From Pilatotrama ljubarskyi (taxonomy: Eukaryota; Basidiomycota; Agaricomycetes; Polyporales; Polyporaceae): a stretch of 64,000 bases of DNA. Positions 12,167 to 22,162 of this stretch are shown one piece after another. The notes under the pieces were generated by a model. It ran no database searches. It saw only the letters and a list, made by a program, of their open reading frames with translations, and had not been told where the DNA came from. The position numbers and the translations under genes are program-made. The number at the start of each line of letters is the position of its first letter. Position 1 is the first letter of the stretch. The stretch spans positions 181,862 through 245,861 of the forward strand of contig MU277719.1 of assembly GCA_022385805.1 (NCBI GenBank), in the 5' to 3' direction.

Positions 12167-13611
12167 TCAGATCGTCCTCTGACCCTCCTTCTGAGCCTTG
12201 AATCGGACGCCCATTCGCTGAAACTCGGCAGCACGCGCCGCAATGCGCGCCTTGGTGGATTTCCACTCCTCCAACACGTCCGGGGCGCCGTCGACGAGCT
12301 CGCTCTCGCGCTGCCAGGTGTCGTCATCGGGACCCCATCCGGTCCAGCGGACAAGGTAGCGAGGGTCACTGCCGCTCTCGAAGCGTTTCTCCGCGACGAT
12401 GTGCGAAACCTCGTAATGTTCCTCGCCTCCGACAACGATGAACGACGGCCGCGTGAGCTTCTCTTGTCGCCTCCGCGGGACCTGCTTGTCGTTCAACCAA
12501 TGCGAGGGAACGTCCGCGGTGATCGGCTCGGGACGCGGTGTGAACCCGCGCTTCGCGACCTTCTGGCGCTTGCCCTTGATCGACGGATGGTACGCGCGCG
12601 AGTACTTCTCGCACTCGCAGAGCGCGTGCTCGAGGTCGACCATTGAGAGTCCCGGGGCGCGACCTGGCACTCGCGGGATACGGTCGGGACGGATGCGGAG
12701 GCGCGCGAAATGTGTGCGCTGCGTCTTGTGGAGGTACCGAAGCGCGTCAAGCTCGAAACCGTGGATCGCTGGCCCGAAGATTTTTTGCAGGCACTGGAGT
12801 GCGCCCGGGCCCAAGGCGACCCATTCGTCCTCCGGATAATCGAAGTGCGCGGTCATGTTGAGGTCCAAGAGGAGCCTGCGGAGTGCGGCATCAGCGGTCG
12901 CTCTGCAAATTTTGACGGTTGATGAACTTACTGCATGGCCATGAAGTCACCCATGCTCGGAAACAGGGCAATCCTGCCGTGTGCGTCCTTCATGTGATGC
13001 AGCTTCTGAAGTTGGCCAGGCAAGTCTTCTTCCATCATTAGCTGGACTAGGCGCAGATGGTTAGACGCGTTCACACGTCCGCCTAATTTCGGGGAGGGGA
13101 TTATGTATGCGTGCCCGTACAGCGGGTTCCTCTTCTGCTCCTCGAGGAGGACCGCCTCGTACGCGTTCACGTCGAAGTCGCGCCAGGTCAGCTCGCCAAA
13201 GTGTTCAGTGAGGAGTTCCCAGGTCTCGATCTTATTGAACGATCGGAAGAGCATGACGCGGAAACACTGCTCGCGCAGGCCCTGGTCGCCCTTCTGGATA
13301 ACGTCTCGCAGGATGAACTGGGTGACGCGGTCGTATATGCGGAATACGTTAGTGAACGGGTAGGCGGCGAGAATGGCGTCCGAGGTCCAGGGCTGTGCCT
13401 CGCCGGCAAGGCGTCGTTGGTGAATTCTATGGCGTTCGGTGACGAAGGTGAAAAATGTGTCGAGGATGAGGTTCGGGTGAAACTGCCGGCCAGCGAAACT
13501 GACGACCTTGGGGGTCGCGCCCTTCTTGCCCGGGGCTGTGGTGAGGGCGTGCGCACCTGGTTTGCGCTCTTTTCGCGCAACCTCCGAGACAGATGACCGC
13601 GTCCGTGTCAT
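12167..13611 (-). CDS. 5-hmdU DNA kinase-type helical-domain protein fused to a C-terminal chromodomain
   Basis: Two exons (13611-12932 and 12875-12167, intron 56 nt) give 462 residues. Residues about 40-262 match, from memory, the helical domain called HMUDK_hel (related to the alpha-glutamyl/putrescinyl-thymine pyrophosphorylase helical domain). Landmarks are PWTSD (74-78), YPFTNVFRIYDRVTQFIL (84-101), FRSFNKIETWELL (122-134), YGHAYIIPSP (165-174) and a helix-hairpin-helix-like LGPGALQCLQKIFG (248-261). Residues about 378-435 form a chromodomain: HYEVSHIVAEKRF, then YLVRWTGWGPDDDTWQ, then VLEEW, with aromatic-cage positions Tyr/Trp/Trp present. The linker is basic. No kinase P-loop is seen. 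By family knowledge such proteins are predicted to act on or bind modified thymine or hydroxymethyl bases. Joining this to a reader of methylated histone tails suggests targeting to chromatin. It is not a retrotransposon integrase, because no integrase or RT lies nearby. The catalytic activity is unknown. Confidence 0.82.
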
Positions 13612-13668
13612 GCCAAGCTAGTCTGTTGATCTCTGTACAAAGAGACGGCGCGTGTCAATACTAGGAAT

Positions 13669-13782
13669 ACGCGTCTTAACGGAAAGAAACGCGACGCACG
13701 CGTGCAGGTGAGTGGCGAGAGACCGCGGCGGATTGAGAGAAGCGGTGGGCCTCGCGCCCAGGATAAAGGACTCCATCACGTG
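13669..13782. promoter_or_regulatory. MCB-like and E-box sites upstream of the chromodomain fusion gene
   Basis: ACGCGT occurs at 13669-13674 and 13698-13703, ACGCGA at 13689-13694, and CACGTG at 13777-13782, i.e. 58-171 bp upstream of the ATG at 13611. ACGCGT is the MluI cell-cycle box bound by MBF in other fungi. In GC-rich DNA it also occurs by chance, so regulation is only suggested. Confidence 0.4.
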
Positions 13783-16249
13783 GGCTCGCGTTGCACGCCG
13801 GCCATTCGCTGGCGCAGTACACCTCTGATGGCTAGCGACGCTAGACTCGCTACGGCCCACGGTGAACGAGGGACCAGCGGGCGCGTCAAAGACATCGGGG
13901 TTTCCGCCGAGCACAGTTATGAGCTTACGGCGCTTACAATGGCCGCCAAGCCCGACGTAGTCTTGTAAGTACTTGTAACCCCTTGCATTCAACCACGAAT
14001 CCTTGCGGTTCCCTCGTCGATAATTGACAGTTAATATAACCTGTTGGACGCCGACTGAAACCCTTTGGTGGTCTGATAATCCTCATCAAGCCCTGTGCCG
14101 GTCTTTTAGAAGGATATCTTATTGTTAGCATTCTTCCCGACAGCAGGCATGCCCTTGTCTCTGGTATGCCAGTCTTACTGTCACCGCCGTCCATACATGC
14201 CGCTCTGCACGACGCTCAAAACTGGACTTTCATGAAGTCATCTCGGACCTGCCCTCAACCGGCCTTCACTGACCCATATAATCTTGTCAGCCTTGTTCAA
14301 CGTCGCCTCCACTTCCTTCCCTCCCTCCAAATCGAGCTCTATCTACGGTCGAGTGAGTAAGTCATTTTCCTCCCGTCGTGCACAACCCAGAGCTGTACTC
14401 GCTCCCCGCCATGGGCGGGTCCATGTCGGTGGGCTTTGCGTGTACCGCCGTGACGGACACTCACGTATATTCATGGCTACTTTAGGCCTCGATACTGCAA
14501 CCTCGACACCGTTGTGCTAGGGGACGGAAGGTGAGTAAACGGCTCCCACTGGCCCTGTGCCCTTCGCTGAGACACGCCACTGGGTGCAGCTGTTCCTCGC
14601 CACAATACGGTGTGACATACGGCGGCCGTGGCCCGCGATACCTTGTGGACCTCTCAGTTTGTCTTCAGGGTTTTAAGTTTGCACCTTCCCAGCGCACAAT
14701 GTCTCTGATCGTACTGTAGTAGTACCTGCCTGTCACGTCACTATCAATTGCCTAAAAATATATTGCTTCTTTACTATCGCGTTGTCCGAAATTACTTTCC
14801 CCGAGGTTATCCTAGGCTACATTTGTGTTTCTACGGTGTCTCCAAGGCGTGCAAGCGACACAAGGCTTGCGGGATTTGGCAAGGCTTGCTGACTATTGAC
14901 AATAACTACTGTTATGCACAACCAATTAACAGACAGCCGTCAAGACTTGCATTCCTTTCACAAACTGGACTTCTTATATGATGGTATCAGGCCTTGTAAG
15001 ACTACGGCCAAAACCCCGATGGATGGTAAGCGGCGCACAGCGTCGCTACCCAACAGCGCACCGAGCCGCGAGCGTGGGTACCACCGCACTTGAGACGAGC
15101 GACCACAACATCATCCTGTGAGCAATTGCCTATACAAGAGGCGTCGACCTACGCTGCTGGTGAGGCAGCCGAACACACCAACGGACACTCGTCTGTATCT
15201 GGTGAGTACTTCATGGTAAATACAGAACCATGCACGGAACAACGGTCCAAGGCGCGGATTGGGCATCTGTCGAGATGCTCAATCCGAGTATTGGACAGTT
15301 GTTTCATGCATGCTTTGTACAACACTGTATGCCCCTGAGAGTCATACACCATGGAGCAAATTGGGGAAAGCTATGAGGTAGCTGAGTTTGTGATCACTTT
15401 TGACCTCTAAAGCTTGGCAGCATACAGTACTTACCACTGACACCTCAGACCACATTGGTCCCATGCTTGTGTATGATAGGAGGAGCTGACATGGCAGTGC
15501 TGAAGCTAGCAATGGAGGTGAACCCAGGGAAGTGCCCTGCACTGCAGTAGGGAATGGGAGCCTCGAAATCCCGCAACATGGTTCAAAGTCTCCACGGTCA
15601 CAACGGTCGCGACACCAGCTTCTCCCATCGCGAGATTCGTCACAGTAAGTTCGCTCACACTGCTGCTGTCCCTGGTTCCCGATCCCGCGCTCACGCTAGT
15701 CATCTACCTTCAGTGCGACTCGCGAGGGCTTTCCCCGTCAGCCCAGTACCGGCATCATGCTGCTCAAGCTCGTTCGCCCTTTGTCCCTCCCAACCCGGCA
15801 CCTCCCCCGCACAACTCAGCCTGAGGGGTGTCAGAACAGCTCACCTTTGTGGTAATATGTCTGCAGGAGTCTTCGCTTGCGACAAGCCAAAGGTACTATG
15901 TCCTTACCCTGGTCGGCTAGCCACCCTGCTGTCCACCGGTAGGCGAGTGCGAGATAGACCTGGATGGCGGGCTGCTTGTCGGCGTTATGTGAGTACGCCT
16001 GCGGCGTTGACTGTTGTGGTTGACAGATGCAGCAACAATCCCCACTTCTCTGCCGCAGCAGAGTGCTTTGTATCAGAATATGGCGTAGCACCCTTCTATA
16101 TCGTGAAATCTAGTCCACGGCCTCCGATGTCGCCTTGCTTGTTGTCCACGCTACGGGCTGTGCGCACTTTCGGCGAAGCAAGACGGTCAACGTCAATGGG
16201 GCTACAGCCTGAGCCTCCGCTATTGAACGTGAACATCCGTCGGTTAAGA
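13783..16249. other. Gene-free region, composition unlike its neighbours
   Basis: No gene or recognisable transposon protein is found. Parts (around 14730-15010 and 15200-15560) are AT-richer than the rest of the window and contain short repeated words such as CAAGGCTTGC (twice, around 14860-14890). Open frames in the stretch have no family resemblance. It may be an old repeat remnant, and it holds the hairpin at 15229-15312. Confidence 0.5.
15229..15312. repeat. Long inverted repeat / hairpin
   Basis: Arms of 40 nt (15229-15268 and 15273-15312) are 33/40 complementary around a 4-nt loop (GTCG). In an RNA copied from the plus strand, three of the seven mismatches become G-U wobbles, leaving only four unpaired positions. 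It could be a foldback repeat, a transcribed small-RNA precursor or a regulatory stem-loop. No flanking duplication was seen. Confidence 0.75.
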
Positions 16250-16300
16250 ACGCGTCTTGGGCGCTTCTCATGCGGCGCGTTAATATACGCGACGCACGTG
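16250..16300 (+). promoter_or_regulatory. MCB-like and E-box sites upstream of the second J-protein gene
   Basis: ACGCGT at 16250-16255, ACGCGACGCACG at 16287-16298 and CACGTG at 16295-16300 lie 130-180 bp upstream of the ATG at 16430. The 9-mer ACGCGTCTT and the 12-mer ACGCGACGCACG both also occur, in the same order, upstream of the chromodomain fusion gene. Confidence 0.4.
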
Positions 16301-16429
16301 ACCCGCGGCGATTCGAACATTGACAGTCGTCCTCCCGCGAAACGACGCTTGCTCTGCTCCTCCGTGTCCTTCACGCGCGTCTTCACATCTATACAACCCT
16401 GGATCGCCCGGAGAGTCTATATAGGCCAT

Positions 16430-17346
16430 ATGGCCGCAGCGCGAACTCTGTATGATATCCTAAGCATTCCCCAGAATGCTACTGCCGACGAAGGTGCGTC
16501 TATCTCCGCATGTTTCGGTCGTCTATGGGTGCAAACAGATGAGTTGCGTCGTAGTGAGGAAGGCGTATAAGCTCAGAGCGTTGGAGACGCATCCAGGTAT
16601 TCAGCCGAGCCTCGTGTCATCAAGCGAATAGCAGCTAACCTGACAATTCTAGACAAACTCCCTCCTGGTGCGGACGAAGAGGAGATCGAAGCTGCGGAAG
16701 CCGAGTTCAGAGATGTATGTCCCCCCTCTTGTAATCTATGCGTCGCGCAAGCCCCACCTACGTCGCACCTATCCTCTAGGTACGCACCGCTTTCGAGGTC
16801 CTGAGCGATCCAGCAAAGCGCAAGGTAAGTAGCTGCCGACCTTCTCTTCTGTCTTATTCCGTTAAATCGACCTTGATAGGCGTACGACAACGGGCTCAAC
16901 TACGTTCGGCGGAGAAGATTCAACGCCGACGAAGTACAGGCTCGCCTCGCGCGCGAACGGGCGGAGTGGCAACGCCAGGCGGAGCTACGACACCAAGAGC
17001 GCATGCGTGTCCTGCGCGAGGAGATTCTAGCCAGCCAGAAGCGCTACCAGGATACTCTCGCTCAGGCGGAGCTTCGTTATCAGGAGCGCATGAAGGGGCT
17101 GGAGGAACAGCTGCGCCTCAATCGGGAGGCGGAGCGGGCGGCGGACGTGAAGAGCGGCGAGACGTACACGCTCACCGACGAGCTGCTCAGCGATCTCCGC
17201 AGACGCTGTCCGGAATGGGAGATCCGGCGACAGAGGGTGTTGACGGTCCGTGGCTTGTTCTGTTGTCTTACCTCCGTTGATTGTGACCACAGCCGGACGA
17301 GCAGAAGCAAGCCGCGCGGGTTGAGAATTCCCCCAGCGCGCAGTGA
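16430..17346 (+). CDS. J-domain protein with C-terminal coiled coil
   Basis: Six exons join to about 210 residues. The J domain occupies residues 1-75 (TLYDILSIPQNATADE, then VRKAYKLRALETHPDKLPP, then FEVLSDPAKRKAYDNG). It has an intact HPD and is interrupted by four introns, two of them within or next to the HPD helix-loop. A long charged helix follows (VQARLARERAEWQRQ to LNREAERAAD) that should form a coiled coil, and then a short tail. There is no signal peptide or membrane segment. It resembles small class C J-proteins such as the DNAJC17/Cwf23 group only loosely, and no RRM is present. It converges on the OHCU decarboxylase gene, with 193 bp between stop codons. Start ATG and all splice phases are consistent. 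Confidence 0.85.
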
Positions 17347-17539
17347 CGCAGACCATGAAGAAGAAGAAGACCTCCCCGTGTGCTATATGTGCTGCTGTTG
17401 CTGTTGTCTGCTTTGGTTAGGACTTTATTTCGATATTTATCGGATGTCTTATCAGTTGTACGCTGGCCACTGCACGGTGAGCCCGGGCAATGTCATTGTG
17501 ATCTTTAGCCGCGTACATGGTATACCCCTTTCACGGCTG

Positions 17540-18317
17540 CTATTTGGAGTGTTGAGGCTGAGAAGATTCTCCTGCAGCAGTAGGCATCGCATATGATGCA
17601 GGTGAGCAGTTGAAGTGCAGTGGTCAAATATATAGACGCACCTGTCTCGACACCGAGTGTTCCAAGCCTGCACTTCGCGATCCGGCCGACGTCCACGACC
17701 GCTCTGTCCAGCTCCTTCTTCCACTCTTCTCCGCCGACCTCCACGCTCTGCATACTCTCAACAGGAGGTTGGTCTGCGCTCAACGAGCGCTCCAGCCCAA
17801 GCGCGTCCTCCATCTCGTCCTTGATTTCCTCGCGCGAGCGTCCATTAACGAATGTGATGTACACGAGCCCCGGGTACCTGCGCTCATAGCAAGCATTCAA
17901 GTGTGCTAGCCGCGCAAGGACCTGGGGTGGGGTCGCCTTAGCGGCCTGCTCTTGCGCGCTGAGCTGCGAGAGGCCCTTGACCTCGCCAATGCGCGGGTGC
18001 GCGGCGATGAACTGCGCCTTCAGGTCGTCCGGCCACGACGCGATCACTTCGAGCGCCGCATAGATGAGCATCTGGTAGGAAAATATGGGGGAAGTGGCAT
18101 TCTGGAGGCGCGAGGCGAGGGCGGGGACGAGGGTGGCATAGAGGACGGGGGAGGGCTCGAAGAGGAGAGCGAGCGCCCTCGCGAGCGGGCCGTCTTCCTT
18201 GCCGGACGTGTCGGAGAGCGCTTCCGTCAATGGCGGTAAGGCGGACGTCGACGTCGATCCATGACTTGCGAGCTTGAAGTCGCCGAGAGGCTTGACGGAG
18301 TGTATCCAGCTTCGCAT
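17540..18317 (-). CDS. OHCU decarboxylase (uric acid catabolism)
   Basis: Two exons (18317-17642 and 17571-17540) give 235 residues. The protein matches 2-oxo-4-hydroxy-4-carboxy-5-ureidoimidazoline decarboxylase, which turns the second product of urate oxidation into S-allantoin. Supporting features are the catalytic-type HPRIG motif (107-111) followed by EVKGLS, the helix YERRYPGLVYITFVNGRSREEI (about 144-165) and a C-terminal helix ending in RIAKCRLGTLG. Fungal members are somewhat longer than bacterial ones because of a N-terminal leader and an acidic insert near residues 175-200, as seen here. The start at 18317 is the first Met of the frame that keeps the leader short; an upstream start is possible. 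The last exon adds only ten codons. It is divergent from the cytidylyltransferase-like gene. Confidence 0.93.
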
Positions 18318-18931
18318 CCTGGTACGCGGTGGTATAGATACTCGAATGACGATGTGAGCGTAGTAGGTATCCACAGCTATGCTGCTGCGATCGGGGCTAG
18401 CTACATGCAGGCTCGGCTGAAGCTGAAGATAAGATCTACCCCGCATATCCGTACGTGGACTTCTGCACTCATCCAACGATGCACTGTGTACATGTGTAAC
18501 CAGCGGCCGCCATGTCTGCTATTTCTGAAGGCGAGCAAGACGAAGTCCCATCCTGCTCAACGCACGCGACCTATTACAGGCAACTCGGACGACTCAAGCC
18601 CAGGGCGCTGGCTCTGGATCCGTCGATCAGCGGTGGGAGCATCCCAGCCATGCGCGGGACACTTGGTACCCAGCGCGGAGTCCGCCCCAGCACGAGGCAC
18701 GTCTCATCAAATACGGTCCTTAAAGCTTGAAGGAGCAGCCCGGACTTCTCCTTCAGCCTTCTACTTCCCCCGGACCCGGGCCTTGTACTCGTCATCCTTC
18801 TATAGCCCGACCCAGCCGCTCCTCCCAGCAACCTCGTCTCTGGACTTCGTAGCCTCGTTCCCTGGCTCTAGAGCTTGCGAACACTGCTAGACGGTCTCAC
18901 ACGTACCGGAGTACGTGCCTACGCGCAAACG
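18318..18931. promoter_or_regulatory. Divergent promoter region (OHCU decarboxylase / CCT-like)
   Basis: 614 bp lie between two divergent start codons and contain both promoters. No clear TATA box or known operator was identified, and no gene is recognised. Confidence 0.5.
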
Positions 18932-19986
18932 ATGGCTATGCGCCGCTCCCTGGACGCCCTCTCCGTGCTCTCCACGGACGATCTCGCCGACTACGACGTG
19001 ATCTCGGACGGCCCCCGCTCGCTCGAGTCGAGCATTGCGGACCTCGGTCAGGCCCCGAACGCGAAGTTCACCGGGGCCGAGCCTGCGCCGCTGCCCGCGG
19101 CGAGGGAGAAGTTCGACACTGTCGCACTGACTCCGGATGACATACAGGCGTATGTGCAGCGCTCGCTCGGCACGCCAAAGAGTGGTAGAGGGGACGAGGC
19201 GAGGACATGGAGGGTGTATGTTGATGGGGTGTTTGGTCCGCTGACACCACGGTGAGTACCGATCCTGCGTTGTGGCGTATAGCTGCCACTAGTATTGAAC
19301 GCTCGAATGCGCCGTCGCAGAGATGTCCTGCAACTCCGGCAAGCCAAGCTATCCTTCCCCTCCGTCCAACTACTGGTCGGAGTGTTCTCCGACGAGCTAT
19401 GCGAGGAGCATGGCGTAGCGCCACATTTCCCCCAGACGGACCGCTGCGAAGTCGTGCGGCACTGCAGGTGGGTAGACGAAGTGGTGCCGGACGCACCGTG
19501 GACGCTGCACGAGAAGTTCCTGCGCGCGCGCCACATCGACTACGTCGCGATCGACGAGGGGACGTCCATAGACCCGGATATCGACAGGGAGCGGCTGAAG
19601 GGGTACGACCTCGTGAAGAGCCTCCGTAAGTCCAAAGTCTAGACTGCCTTGGTTTTCCAGACGACAGGCTGAGCGCTGGATGTGATTGAACAGGTAAAGC
19701 TATACCGACGAGGCGGACGAACATGTCGACGCCAGTGCCAAGGAACTTCGATCCGTTCAAGCACAAGCCGTCGGAGAAGGAAGAGAAAGAGCCGCAGTCG
19801 GCGAGGGGCACCGTGAAAGGAGTCCCGACGGGCTTGAAACAGGAGGCGACGGGCGCCGATCTGGCTGCTGGTCCGACGGCGGAAATCCTGGGAGCGTTGG
19901 AGTCGCCGTTCGAGGAGCCGCCTGAGCGTGCCACGCCGTTTGAGGAGCCGAAGGTGGACGAGTTCGGGACTGGACACGGGGTGTAA
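18932..19986 (+). CDS. Choline-phosphate cytidylyltransferase paralogue lacking catalytic motifs
   Basis: Three exons (18932-19251, 19321-19625, 19694-19986) give 305 residues. The fold is clearly that of CTP:phosphocholine cytidylyltransferase, the rate-limiting enzyme of the Kennedy pathway: RVYVDGVF (94-101), LQLRQAKLSFPSVQLLVGVF (110-129), RHCRWVDEVVPDAPW (153-167) and IDYVAIDEG. However, the CTP-binding HxGH motif expected right after YVDGVFxxx is TPRD (105-108) with no change in length. The lysine of the KG(x)TVM segment is replaced (EEHGVAPH), and the RTEGISTSD signature is RTNMSTPVP (216-224). It is therefore predicted to be inactive as a cytidylyltransferase. A basic/acidic C-terminal tail without a clear amphipathic lipid-binding helix follows. 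Frames stay open and splice sites are good, so it does not look like a pseudogene. Confidence 0.88.
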
Positions 19987-20696
19987 CGACTCTGAGCGGA
20001 TTGCTTGTACCAGTATGTTCCGATGTGCAGTATCAACAGCTCGGGCTTGTGTTGGGGTTGAGGCGGCTGAGCCGCTGCGCATGCACCGTTGGGTTGTGAT
20101 CGGGTCGGGCCACCATTCGAGTTTTCGCAAATACTAGGTTACTAGCAGGCAGGATGGCAAGAGAAGACTAGAAGAATATAGGTGGCATCGAAGGCGGTCC
20201 GAGGAACATACGCTTTGGCGAAATACATCATATCGCGAAGCACGCCGACATATGCAGGCACACCGTTCAAATACCAGGCGTTGTCGAGAAATGGCAGCTG
20301 CCAGGAATCGCGTTCCTGACCGCCACAGGCCCGAAGGGCCGAGCGACGGGCGTCTCTTCGCTGCCACAGCGCCCTCTCGTCCGAGGTCTCTCTCCACCAT
20401 GTCCACTCAGACGATTTGTTACCGCAGGTCCTTCTTCGAGAAAGGTGGGTCTTTTTGACCGTGATCTCGCGCATAGAACGCCCGCTATCCTGCGGGGAAG
20501 TCGAGAAAAGCACTCGTTCCGAAACGCACATCCGACCGCATGCCACATCCGTCTCGCCCGGATCCAGACGTCTGCATTATAAAGGGGCGTGCCCAGTTGC
20601 ACATATGGCCTGCTGTAAGTTTGCAAGTCTGTCAAATCCCTCAAACATCTCGACCGCATCGACTACCCACCCCGACACCCACGCGAAACACCTGCG
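19987..20696. other. Intergenic between CCT-like and F-box-like genes
   Basis: No confident gene. On the reverse strand around 20160-20300 an open stretch reads LPFLDNAWYLNGVPAYVGVL and continues to PRTAFDATYI. It looks protein-like but matches no family I recognise and may be a gene fragment. The 3' part should hold the promoter of the gene at 20697. Confidence 0.35.
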
Positions 20697-21728
20697 ATGC
20701 AAATGCTGCAGAAGTCCATGCCGTGGCTCCCGCCAGAGCTCGTCGAGCAGATCCTCGCCGAGGCCTGGGCCGCGCCACAACATCCCGACGAGCGCGCCTC
20801 GCTATTCACTACACTATGCAAGGTCAACCACATCTGGCTCGGCCTCTTCCTCCGCGTCGCGCTGCGCGACGTCCATATCCCCTGCCCCCTATTTGCGCGC
20901 GACTTCCTGCGCCTCCTGCCCGAGCGGGCGACATCCCTAGGCGAAGCGGACCTATTCACCGCGGAGGCGACGGCGCTCGTGAGCAGGCTCTGCCGTTCAC
21001 TGACGTTTCACGTCGACGGCAGCGTCTCGCGCCCAGGGGAGAGCGCGGTGGGCGGCGAGGTGCCGGGCGAGCCGTCGATCAAGTTGTACTCGCAGACGGA
21101 CGCGGCGCCGAGCGCGATCTCGACGGTGCTGTACATGGTCAGCACGTTCGACTACCTGCCGAACCTGCGCCACGTCGCGCTGCACTACACGGACTGGGGG
21201 TACGACGACCTGTTCGACCAGCTGCGGCTCGCGATCTTTCCGCCGGAGGTGACGCACCTGTCGCTGCACTACTCGTTCAGCGCGCCCGCGCTCGTACCGC
21301 TTGCGGTGTACCTCAAGACGCTGTACACGCGCCACCACCAGGCACACTTCTCCATCTCGACGGTGCGGCACCTGTCCGTGTCGGGCGTGCCGACCGAGTT
21401 TGTGGCGGACATGCTGGAGATTTGCCCCGAGCTGGAGACATTGGAGGTGGCGATGCCGGCGCGGCTGTATGTCCTCGCGCCTCTGCCGAAGAGCGTGCGG
21501 ACGTTGGTGCTGAACGTACCGGGCCTCACGCTGGACAGAGAGCACATGCACTGGTGGATGCTGACGGCGGCGATGGAGGGCAAGCTGTTCCACCCGGAGG
21601 CAAAGGGACGGATAGTGGTTCGTGCGGGAACGCCTGATCCTGTGGTATGGACGGACCTGAAGCGGCATTGCAAGCGCTTCGGCGTCGAGCTCGTGTACGA
21701 ACGCGATGATTCCTGTTATATGCCATAG
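20697..21728 (+). CDS. F-box-like protein, single exon
   Basis: An uninterrupted 343-residue frame starts at ATG 20697. Its N-terminus (MPWLPPELVEQILAEAW, then LCKVNHIWLGLFLRVALRDV) has the LPxEL...I spacing of an F-box, which docks on Skp1 in SCF ubiquitin ligases. The rest contains irregular leucine-rich segments (LPNLRHVALHYTDWG, VTHLSLHYSF, LETLEVAMPARL, VRTLVLNVPGL), as in many basidiomycete F-box proteins. The lack of introns is unusual among its multi-exon neighbours but common in this expanded family. The substrate is unknown. A short ATG three codons into the frame (MQMLQ) is an alternative start. Confidence 0.75.
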   Translation: MQMLQKSMPWLPPELVEQILAEAWAAPQHPDERASLFTTLCKVNHIWLGLFLRVALRDVHIPCPLFARDFLRLLPERATSLGEADLFTAEATALVSRLCRSLTFHVDGSVSRPGESAVGGEVPGEPSIKLYSQTDAAPSAISTVLYMVSTFDYLPNLRHVALHYTDWGYDDLFDQLRLAIFPPEVTHLSLHYSFSAPALVPLAVYLKTLYTRHHQAHFSISTVRHLSVSGVPTEFVADMLEICPELETLEVAMPARLYVLAPLPKSVRTLVLNVPGLTLDREHMHWWMLTAAMEGKLFHPEAKGRIVVRAGTPDPVVWTDLKRHCKRFGVELVYERDDSCYMP

Positions 21729-22162
21729 CATGAATGCACAGTGTCATTTCTCGTGTTTTACGCGTGTGCTGGAGGCCTCGAGCCCGAGTGCAGCCGCCGA
21801 GTGGGAGAAGAGCAGTGTTCCGGAACGGACGAGCGCCAACCAATGGGAGGTGTTTGCTTGGGCGGCTGCGCAGAGGGTGTTACATAAGCGGAAGGTGAGA
21901 GAGGGCGACTGGGAGGGTACTCGCCTCCAGTGCCTATCCATTCAGTCAATCGCAACGATGGCCTGTCCTGGAAACTTACCGCCCGCTTTTGCGAGCACGG
22001 CCTATCCGTCTTTCAAGCCCCCGCCCTCCTCCTCTCGCTCCATCCACCGAATCCTCGCCCCCCCCCCGACCCCCCCCCGCCTACCCGCCCTCCCCCGCGC
22101 CCTCGCCTCCGTACGAGCACACCTCGGCCTTGAGGAGTACGCACGCGGCAGAGCAAACAGCC
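21729..22162. promoter_or_regulatory. Promoter and C-rich leader of the zinc-finger gene
   Basis: 434 bp without a gene. The last 130 bp are strongly pyrimidine-rich (C and T), which is typical of leaders of expressed fungal genes. No TATA box is evident. Confidence 0.5.
22058..22078. repeat. Poly-C tract
   Basis: Ten consecutive C, then GA, then nine C, within a very C-rich 5' leader of the zinc-finger gene. It is prone to slippage and to sequencing error. Confidence 0.8.

Noticed and set aside
12167..13611. Chromodomain as part of a Ty3/gypsy integrase
   Set aside because: No reverse transcriptase, RNase H or integrase reading frame lies within the gene or around it, and the chromodomain follows a different enzyme-type domain.
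16418..16424. TATATAG as a TATA box for the second J-protein gene
   Set aside because: It is only six to twelve bases before the ATG, too close to direct transcription of that start.
15554..16570. Open frame of 338 codons on the plus strand before the second J-protein gene
   Set aside because: It runs through that gene's first exon and first intron in the same frame, upstream residues resemble no protein, and composition is typical of GC-rich open noise.
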